Below are positions 28,401-33,642 of a stretch of DNA of 33,642 bases, piece after piece (positions within the stretch are counted from its first letter, which is position 1; every line of letters starts with the position of its first letter). A model generated the notes under the pieces. That model was not told the DNA's origin. It worked only from the letters and a program-made list of their open reading frames with translations, and did no database searches. The position numbers and the translations under genes were made by a program. The DNA lies in NCBI GenBank assembly GCA_938084575.1, contig CALKFG010000012.1, positions 1 through 33,642 on the forward strand, written 5' to 3'. The DNA comes from an uncultured Hyphomonadaceae bacterium. GTDB taxonomy: Bacteria > Pseudomonadota > Alphaproteobacteria > Caulobacterales > Hyphomonadaceae.

Positions 28401-29413
28401 TAGAGATCCGCCAGAACAGAGCGCCGGCGGGCGCTGATTCTGACCGCGATCCGATTGCCCTTACGTCCCATCTGGCCCTCGAAGGCCACAGCACCGTCAC
28501 GCCCGCCGGACAGGACTTCCACCGGCTGATCGGTGGGCAGCCCCAGCAGGAGGGTCGACCCGGCCTGCAGATCCGTCAGACGGCTCATCGGCACGGACAG
28601 CCGCGCCAGGCGGGCTGTCAGAACCGCGGTTATGGGCGCTGCCCGCAGGTCGCGGTCCACGACAATCGACCGGGCGGTCTCCGCGTCGGGCACCGTGGTG
28701 ATAACGGCGATTTCAGACCGTAGCTCCGGCGCCTCGAGCCCGAATTCCGCGATACTGACCGGGCCGGAAGCCAGCGTGCTCACGACAAAGGGGATATCTG
28801 TTTCGACCGACTGCAGCTCCAGTCCGTCACCCAGCGCCCGCCCCAGCGGCGCGACCAGCTGTTCCAGCAGCGCGCAGTCAATGGCACTCAATTGCCAGTC
28901 CCCTGACGGCCGCCCGGTAGACAGGCTGGCGCCACACGCCCGCGCAATCAGCGCGTCGACCAGCCGCGCGGGCAGGCAGACCAGCTGGCTGATCGTCATA
29001 TCGTCAGGGCCAAAACAGGCAATGGCCGTGGCCTTGCCCTGCAACAGGCCCGGCAGGGCCCCCGTATCTGTTCGGGCAACCTCGCTCAGCATAATGGCGG
29101 CCTTGAGGCCGATATTGCGTCCAAACGCCAGCGCCAGACGGGCCGCGAGCTGGCCAGCCTGCCGCCGCGTCCTGTCTTCAACAGCATCCGGCAGGGCGGT
29201 GTCCAGCACCGGGGCGCGGTGCGGCGCCAGCGCCGCCGGCGGAGATGACTTGCCAATGTGCTCGGGCAGGTCAGGACGCAGAAGGGCCGCAATTTCAGCC
29301 TGAGTCAGAACCCCGCGCAGAGGCGGCAAAGGCCGGTCCTGGTCCTGAAGGCCACCCGGCGGCTGACCCCGGTCTGGGCCCTCATCATCCCGGGCGGGAC
29401 GCTGCCGTGCCAT
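28400..29413 (-). CDS. fliM: Flagellar motor switch protein FliM
   Basis: FliM is the middle component of the flagellar C-ring that binds phosphorylated CheY and sets rotation direction. The 337-residue product has the N-terminal peptide GVLTQAEIAALL (34-45), equivalent to the CheY-binding LSQxEIDALL of FliM. A middle CheC-like domain (about 80-250) follows, then a C-terminal SpoA/FliN-like domain with VPMSRLTDLQAGSTLLLGLP and GxxGxVAFEGQMGRKGNRIAVRI-like sequence. The middle domain is divergent, so similarity is mainly at the two ends. Two ATGs nine bases apart are possible (29422 and 29413); the second is better spaced from GGCGGA. No other flagellar gene is visible here. A CtrA-like box lies 60 bases upstream. 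Confidence 0.82.
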   Translation of the reverse strand: MARQRPARDDEGPDRGQPPGGLQDQDRPLPPLRGVLTQAEIAALLRPDLPEHIGKSSPPAALAPHRAPVLDTALPDAVEDRTRRQAGQLAARLALAFGRNIGLKAAIMLSEVARTDTGALPGLLQGKATAIACFGPDDMTISQLVCLPARLVDALIARACGASLSTGRPSGDWQLSAIDCALLEQLVAPLGRALGDGLELQSVETDIPFVVSTLASGPVSIAEFGLEAPELRSEIAVITTVPDAETARSIVVDRDLRAAPITAVLTARLARLSVPMSRLTDLQAGSTLLLGLPTDQPVEVLSGGRDGAVAFEGQMGRKGNRIAVRISARRRSVLADL

Positions 29414-29472
29414 GGTGGTCATCCGCCTATCCCATCGTTTCCGATCCCCGCTTCACTCATCCGCTGACACGG

Positions 29473-29487
29473 TTAATGAAGGGTTAG
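29473..29487 (-). promoter_or_regulatory. Near-consensus CtrA binding site upstream of fliM
   Basis: Plus-strand TTAA-TGAAGGG-TTAG (minus strand CTAA-N7-TTAACC) matches the CtrA full site TTAA-N7-TTAA in 7 of 8 defined bases with exact 7-base spacing. It lies about 60 to 75 bases before fliM, in the gap after dksA. Early flagellar operons of Caulobacter relatives are activated by phosphorylated CtrA from this position. Confidence 0.5.
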
Positions 29488-29496
29488 GATTTACCC

Positions 29497-29516
29497 GGAA
29501 CCGGTGTCCCGGATCC
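29497..29516 (-). other. Hairpin just after dksA
   Basis: GGATCCGG-GACA-CCGGTTCC on the minus strand forms an 8-bp stem with one mismatch and a 4-base loop, three bases after the dksA stop. There is no U-tract, so it is a weak terminator candidate or an mRNA 3'-end stem. Confidence 0.35.
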
Positions 29517-29519
29517 GTC

Positions 29520-29936
29520 CTAATCGTCACGTACGATACGTTCATTTCGCTCGTGGCGCTCCTGCGCCTCAAGACTCAGGGTCGCGGTTGGCCGGGCTTC
29601 GAGGCGCCGGAGGCCAATCGGCTCGCCGGTCTCGTCGCAATAGCCATAAGTGCCCTCATCGATCCGGCGCAGGGCGGCGTCGATCTTCGAGATCAGCTTG
29701 CGCTGCCGGTCACGCGTCCGCAGTTCAAGCGCCTTGTCACTCTCCGCCGACGCCCGGTCAACCAGGTCGGGATGATTGTCTGATTCGGCCTGGAGGTTGC
29801 TGATCGTTGTTTTGGCCCCGTTGAGGATCTCATTCTTCCACTGTTCCAGCTTGGCACGGAAATAGGCTTTCTGCCGCGGGTTCATGAACGCCTCGTCCTT
29901 TGACGGGGTATAGCCTTCGAGATCAGTATCCGACAT
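29520..29936 (-). CDS. dksA: RNA polymerase-binding transcription factor DksA (single-cysteine type)
   Basis: DksA enters the secondary channel of RNA polymerase and, with ppGpp, represses rRNA and ribosomal-protein promoters in the stringent response. The 138-residue protein has the long coiled coil (about 22-92), whose tip carries the essential acidic motif DLVDRA (D57, D60, A62). The zinc-finger region follows, with YGYCDETGEPIGLRRLEARP. Only the first of the four cysteines remains: the pattern is C100-x2-T103-x17-S121-x2-A124, as known for several alphaproteobacterial DksA proteins that work without zinc. The ATG at 29934-29936 is preferred over the upstream GTG because GGAGGA lies 8 bases before it. 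It has its own promoter. Confidence 0.93.
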   Translation of the reverse strand: MSDTDLEGYTPSKDEAFMNPRQKAYFRAKLEQWKNEILNGAKTTISNLQAESDNHPDLVDRASAESDKALELRTRDRQRKLISKIDAALRRIDEGTYGYCDETGEPIGLRRLEARPTATLSLEAQERHERNERIVRDD

Positions 29937-29962
29937 CGTTGAATCCTCCACTGTTTTGCGGG

Positions 29963-29991
29963 CCTATACTGCGGCTTGATCCAAACGGCAA
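29963..29991 (-). promoter_or_regulatory. Promoter of dksA
   Basis: On the minus strand TTGCCG (29986-29991, 4 of 6), a 17-base spacer and TATAGG (29963-29968, 4 of 6) form a reasonable sigma-70 promoter. Transcription would start about 20 bases before the dksA ATG, leaving a short leader with the strong ribosome binding site. Confidence 0.55.
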
Positions 29992-30155
29992 TCGTCTGCC
30001 CTTATAAGCTGCAAATGCCGCCCGGGGGCGCCACCTGCGCGCGGCCTCTAGCATGGCAATTGCAGAAGGTTTCACATCCGCTCTTGATTTGGCACACAGG
30101 TTCGTGCGCTAAGAGACAGCGGGGTGTACGGTGGCGTAGACTGGATGAGGCAGAC

Positions 30156-31487
30156 ATGACCTCGAGATGGAGACAGCGCGAAGCGCGTCGGGCCTCGACA
30201 TGGCGTCAGTCGCTGCTTTTCAACAGCCTGCTCCTGCTGTTCCCTGTCTTTGCTGCGGAAATCGTGACCGAGGCGTTCAGCGCTGACCTCGCCTCACAGG
30301 TGAACAGCCCGGACGCCCAGCTTGAAACCCGAACCGAGATCCGCAAGGCGCTGGGCGACCTGATCCCGGACACGGTCGACCCACGCACCGCCTGGGCCGG
30401 CCGGGTCAAGGAGACGCTGGCCGAGGGCGATTTTGCCGCAGCCCGCGGTTACCTGCTGGCGGCCCCCTATATGCTGGATGAACAGAAAGCCCGCTCGGTT
30501 CTCGCCGCGGCGGATTCTGAAGGCGCCGGGACACAGGAGCAGCGCCATGCCCGCGCCGCCCTGATCTTCCTGCCGGATGATGTGCGGGCGGCCTATCAGC
30601 GGGCCGTGACCCCGCCAAGCGCACGGACATCGTCCTCGCCCGACCCCGCGCCCGAGGCCGGCCCTGCGGCGGACACGCCAACAGAGGCACCGGCAGACGC
30701 CACAATCAGCGCCGCGGCGGCGACCGACATCCCGCCGGACGACACCCCGGCCGCCATTCCTGAGCGCGCCCGCCGGGATCCGCTCAAGACCCGACGGACC
30801 ATGTCCCTGCTCGGCGAAACCGATGACCTGACCCGGCAGAGCCAGAACTGGCTGGCGGGTGAGCCGGTGGATACGCTGACCCTGCGCCTGCGGGGACTTG
30901 GCCTCGTGCTCAAGGCCGACAGGTCGGCAAAGGCCGCAGATTTCGCGGCAGCAGCCTCGGTCCTGACCGCCGGACACCGGGCCAACCGGCTCGAGGAACG
31001 GTTTTCCGCCTATCTCCGCAGCCGCATCGAAGACGCCCTGCCCGAAGCCCCCCTGCGCCAGCGCCTGACAGGGGTGCTGGAGACGACGCGAACCATGCAG
31101 GGCTATGCCGGCCCGGTCCTGTCCGCCTTCCGTGACAGCATTGACCCTTCTGCCCTGCAGCGCCTGCTGCGTGATATGGACACCATTGCCCGGATATCCG
31201 AACGGGTGTCACCCGCCGGCGCCCTCAGCCTGCTCGACCATGTTGCCACGCCGGATGATATGCGCCGGGCCAAGCTGGTGACCCTGGCCGGCGGCGAGCT
31301 GTCAGTCGCCCTGAGCCGGGAAATCGGCCGGGACGCGCTCGACCTCGCCCAGATCGGTGTGAAGTGGACCTTGTTGCTGACGCTGCAGGTCATGGCCCTG
31401 GCCGGGTTCGGGATGGCGATCTTTTGGACCACCTTGTCGGCCTTTTCCCAGGCCCAGACGCTGCGCCTGCACGCCAGGCGCGGCTAG
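30156..31487 (+). CDS. Unrecognised membrane-associated protein with N- and C-terminal membrane helices
   Basis: 443 residues that I cannot assign to a known family. Visible layout: a basic N-terminus (RWRQREARRAS), one membrane helix (about 19-38), a helical domain (about 45-150), a proline/alanine/threonine-rich linker (about 150-215) beginning PPSARTSSSPDPAPE, a second helical domain (about 220-395, rich in Arg, Leu and Ala) and a last membrane helix (about 400-430) before a short basic tail. This suggests a large periplasmic region held at both ends in the inner membrane, with both termini cytoplasmic. The ATG at 30156 has GAGG 7 bases upstream; the longer open frame starts in the divergent spacer with dksA. 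Its stop overlaps the stop of the MarC gene (CTAG). High GC and codon use match the neighbours. Confidence 0.75.
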   Translation: MTSRWRQREARRASTWRQSLLFNSLLLLFPVFAAEIVTEAFSADLASQVNSPDAQLETRTEIRKALGDLIPDTVDPRTAWAGRVKETLAEGDFAAARGYLLAAPYMLDEQKARSVLAAADSEGAGTQEQRHARAALIFLPDDVRAAYQRAVTPPSARTSSSPDPAPEAGPAADTPTEAPADATISAAAATDIPPDDTPAAIPERARRDPLKTRRTMSLLGETDDLTRQSQNWLAGEPVDTLTLRLRGLGLVLKADRSAKAADFAAAASVLTAGHRANRLEERFSAYLRSRIEDALPEAPLRQRLTGVLETTRTMQGYAGPVLSAFRDSIDPSALQRLLRDMDTIARISERVSPAGALSLLDHVATPDDMRRAKLVTLAGGELSVALSREIGRDALDLAQIGVKWTLLLTLQVMALAGFGMAIFWTTLSAFSQAQTLRLHARRG

Positions 31488-32137
31488 GCCAGACCGAAAG
31501 CGCCCTTGATGCCGTCGATCAGCAACTGGACCGACAGGGCTGCCAGGATCACGCCGAAGATCCGTGTGATCGCGCCGGCCACGCTGTCGCCCATGGCCCG
31601 GACGATCGGGCCGGCCGCGAGAAACACGATCAGACAGATCAGCATGTTCGCGCCAATCGCCGACAGAACCATCAGACGGCTCATCCAGTCATCGTGATTT
31701 GACATGAACAGCATGGCCGAGGCAATCGAACCGGGGCCGGCCAGCATGGGAATACCCAGAGGGAAAACCGAGACATCCTCGGCGTGTGACGACCCGGTAT
31801 CATGTTCTGAAATGAAGGTTTCCGCCCGCGACTCGCGCCGTTCTGTTCGTTTCTCAAACACCATGTCGAGCGCGATCAGGAACAACAGGATTCCGCCCGC
31901 CGCGCGGAACGCATCAATGCTGATGTGCAGCTTATGCAACAGCCAGGCGCCAAAAAAAGCAAACCCGAAAATAATCAGCGTTCCAACCATGACCGATCGG
32001 ACCGCCATGCTGCGTCGGTAGCTGGGTGACCCCTTGGCCGTCAGCGACACAAAGACAGGCGCGACACCGACGGCATCGATCAGGACGAAGAAGGTCACGA
32101 AGCTGGCAACGAAAAGAGAGAGGAGTTCTGGCGTCAT
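31484..32137 (-). CDS. MarC-family integral membrane protein (UPF0056)
   Basis: A 217-residue protein of the MarC/NAAT family. It begins MTPELLSLFVASFVTFFVLID, followed by A-V-G-V-A-P-V-F, matching the conserved first helix with its DxxGxxP-like motif. Six membrane helices can be traced, arranged as two related halves. The central loop after helix three is long, charged and His-containing (about 98-118), followed by VFPLGIPMLAGPGSIASAM, the second half's counterpart of the first-helix motif. The family's transport substrate is not firmly known; the name refers to the mar locus, and a role in antibiotic resistance is not supported. An in-frame TTG 42 bases upstream is possible but lacks a ribosome binding site. 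It is convergent with the preceding gene and shares a 4-base stop overlap. Confidence 0.9.
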   Translation of the reverse strand: MTPELLSLFVASFVTFFVLIDAVGVAPVFVSLTAKGSPSYRRSMAVRSVMVGTLIIFGFAFFGAWLLHKLHISIDAFRAAGGILLFLIALDMVFEKRTERRESRAETFISEHDTGSSHAEDVSVFPLGIPMLAGPGSIASAMLFMSNHDDWMSRLMVLSAIGANMLICLIVFLAAGPIVRAMGDSVAGAITRIFGVILAALSVQLLIDGIKGAFGLA

Positions 32138-32292
32138 GCCGGCCCCATAATCCGGATTTAAAACCGCGTCCAGAAACAAGATGACAGCGGCCGCCCCCTG
32201 CCGGGCGTCCGGCCCCGCATCCCGATGCGGCTGCGGTCATCGCCCCGCGGCCGCCCTGCCCCGGCGCGCGCTGCCGGACAACACCGCCGGTC

Positions 32293-32337
32293 TTGGCGCA
32301 GCGTCATACTTGCCCTTATGCCCAGCCGATTTATGGT
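32293..32337 (+). promoter_or_regulatory. Possible promoter region of the MoxR gene
   Basis: Two overlapping sigma-70-like arrangements exist: TTGGCG (32293-32298) with an 18-base spacer and TATGCC, or TTGCCC (32310-32315) with a 16-base spacer and TATGGT (32332-32337). Either would give a short leader before the ATG at 32365. The rest of the divergent MarC-MoxR spacer (32138-32290) is GC-rich and shows no gene. Confidence 0.3.
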
Positions 32338-32364
32338 CCTCAGGGTCAGATTAAGAGGAACATC

Positions 32365-33234
32365 ATGCGCTTTGAAGGCACCGAGAATTACGTCGCCACC
32401 GATGATCTAAGGATTGCGGTCAATGCTGCGATCCAGCTGGAACGTCCGCTCCTCATCAAGGGCGAGCCCGGCACCGGCAAAACCGTGCTGGCCCAGGAAG
32501 TCGCCAAGGCGTTGAATGTTGAGTTGATCGAATGGCACATCAAGTCCACGACCAAGGCCCAGCAGGGGCTCTACGAATATGACGCGGTGTCCCGCCTGCG
32601 GGACGGCCAGATGGGTGAAGAGCGGGCCAAGGATGTTCGCAATTACGTGAAGAAAGGCAAGCTCTGGGAAGCCTTTACCGCGGAGAAGCGCCCCATCCTG
32701 CTGATTGACGAGATCGACAAGGCCGACATCGAATTCCCGAACGATCTGCTTCAGGAACTCGATCGCATGGAATTCTATGTCTATGAGACCGATGAAACGA
32801 TCAAAGCGAAACAGCGCCCAATCGTGATCATCACGTCGAACAATGAAAAAGAGCTGCCGGACGCCTTCCTGCGCCGCTGTTTCTTCCACTTTATCAAATT
32901 CCCGGACGAGCAGACGATGAAAGAGATCGTCGACGTGCACTATCCGGACATCAAGGAAAAGCTTGTCTCTGATGCGCTGACCACGTTCTACTCGATGCGC
33001 GAAGTGCCAGGCATGAAGAAGAAGCCGTCAACATCGGAACTCCTCGACTGGCTGAAGCTGCTGATGAACGAAGATGTAGATCTGGAAACGCTGCGGGAAC
33101 AGGATCCGGAGAAACTGACGCCGCCGCTGCATGGTGCGCTGCTCAAGAATGAACAGGACGTGGCCCTGTTTGAACGTCTCGCCTTCCTCAACCGTCGCCA
33201 GTCTGGCCCAAGCCCACGTGGCCCGGCGGGTTAA
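32365..33234 (+). CDS. MoxR-family AAA+ ATPase
   Basis: A 289-residue cytoplasmic AAA+ ATPase of the MoxR group, chaperone-like proteins that help mature or activate metalloenzymes or signalling complexes, often with a von Willebrand A-domain partner. Walker A is GEPGTGKT (33-40), Walker B is ILLIDEID (111-118), sensor 1 is IITSNNEKELPDAF, and the arginine finger region is LRRCFFHFIKFP. The C-terminal lid domain (about 200-289) ends in a proline/serine/arginine tail. The ATG at 32365 has AGAGGAA upstream; the longer frame lacks homology before it. No VWA-domain gene follows in this window. Instead a convergent tlyA-like gene overlaps its stop by 4 bases (TTAA). Confidence 0.92.
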   Translation: MRFEGTENYVATDDLRIAVNAAIQLERPLLIKGEPGTGKTVLAQEVAKALNVELIEWHIKSTTKAQQGLYEYDAVSRLRDGQMGEERAKDVRNYVKKGKLWEAFTAEKRPILLIDEIDKADIEFPNDLLQELDRMEFYVYETDETIKAKQRPIVIITSNNEKELPDAFLRRCFFHFIKFPDEQTMKEIVDVHYPDIKEKLVSDALTTFYSMREVPGMKKKPSTSELLDWLKLLMNEDVDLETLREQDPEKLTPPLHGALLKNEQDVALFERLAFLNRRQSGPSPRGPAG

Positions 33235-33642
33235 ACACGACGCGCGTAAATTAAACGCTCAGCATTGCCGTCACCACCTTTAATCGGGCTGTCAGTGGTG
33301 GCTTCGACTTGCCAGCCCTGCGTTTCCAGCCAGGCCACGAAGGCTTCTTCCGCACGCGCCGTGATGGCGGCGCCCTGGACGATCCCGCCTTTGCCAATAT
33401 GCGCTCGGCCAACCTCGAATTGAGGCTTGAACAGCGTGACCAGCTTGGCCTCGGCCGCTGCGAGCGAGAGTGGCACCGACAGCAGTTTATGCAGCGAGAT
33501 GAAGCTCGCATCACAAACGATCAGGGCGGGTTCGCCGACCATCTCCGCGGTCAGGTTTCGAGCGTCTGTCCCTTCCAGCGAGTGAATTTCAGCACGGTCG
33601 CGTAATCTCACATGCAACTGGTCTCGCCCGACATCAACCGCA
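33231..33642 (-). CDS. tlyA: TlyA-like rRNA 2'-O-methyltransferase / hemolysin A family, C-terminal part (cut by window edge)
   Basis: Only the C-terminal 136 or so residues lie inside the window; the start and the N-terminal S4 RNA-binding domain are beyond the right edge. The visible part is the FtsJ/RrmJ-like methyltransferase domain: AVDVGRDQLHVRLR at the window edge, SLEGTDARNL, LIVCDASFISLHKLL with the catalytic Asp region, LFKPQFEVG with the catalytic Lys, and a C-terminal DSPIKGGDGNAERLIYARRV matching the family's SPIxGxxGNxExL end. TlyA proteins in mycobacteria methylate 16S and 23S rRNA (capreomycin sensitivity); the hemolysin label is historical. In alphaproteobacteria it often lies near dxs, which cannot be checked here. 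The stop is TAA, overlapping the MoxR stop by 4 bases. Confidence 0.9.
   Translation of the reverse strand, partial: AVDVGRDQLHVRLRDRAEIHSLEGTDARNLTAEMVGEPALIVCDASFISLHKLLSVPLSLAAAEAKLVTLFKPQFEVGRAHIGKGGIVQGAAITARAEEAFVAWLETQGWQVEATTDSPIKGGDGNAERLIYARRV

Noticed and set aside
33241-33642. tlyA as a broken gene
   Set aside because: The frame is open to the window edge and matches the family's C-terminal domain. The apparent start at 33617 is a leucine codon inside the domain. The gene is simply cut by the window.

Overview
The window looks like a chromosomal segment of a free-living, GC-rich alphaproteobacterium of the CtrA-controlled, flagellated kind (Caulobacterales, Maricaulales, Hyphomonadaceae or Parvularculales-like; the sequence alone does not settle the order). 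The evidence is a CckA hybrid kinase next to fliM, a DksA that keeps only one of the four zinc-finger cysteines, a three-gene proton-pumping transhydrogenase, and alphaproteobacterial-style RNA polymerase and ribosomal proteins.

Region 1 (1-14700, all on the minus strand) is the transcription/translation core. In transcription order it reads rplK-rplA, an intrinsic terminator, a long structured leader, rplJ-rplL-rpoB-rpoC, paired hairpins, then rpsL-rpsG-fusA-tuf, with tuf cut by the left edge. The secE-nusG pair that commonly precedes rplK is absent. Its place is taken by a Wzy/O-antigen-ligase-type membrane protein, and rplK has its own good promoter.

Region 2 (14703-19174) holds that ligase-like gene and the divergent pntAA-pntAB-pntB operon, closed by a strong bidirectional terminator. 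Region 3 (19192-23444) holds a Tat-type lipoprotein M48 metallopeptidase, a membrane-anchored coiled-coil protein with a C-terminal helix-hairpin-helix domain, and a two-gene operon of RNA-methyltransferase-like enzymes (SpoU/TrmH type and RlmI-like).

Region 4 (23472-29991) begins with a ZnuD-like TonB-dependent receptor whose promoter carries a near-perfect Zur box, so zinc uptake across the outer membrane is the likely role. It runs tail to tail into cckA, preceded on the minus strand by fliM (with a near-consensus CtrA box) and dksA. Region 5 (30156-33642) holds an unrecognised membrane protein, a MarC-family membrane protein, a MoxR-type AAA+ ATPase and the 3' part of a tlyA-like methyltransferase gene.

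Most of the window is conserved housekeeping sequence, and I see no insertion sequence, prophage, CRISPR array, tRNA or rRNA gene. The best leads are the Zur-controlled receptor, the CtrA-like box beside cckA, an extra PAS-like segment in CckA, the membrane-tethered HHH protein, and three convergent gene pairs that overlap by exactly four bases at their stop codons.
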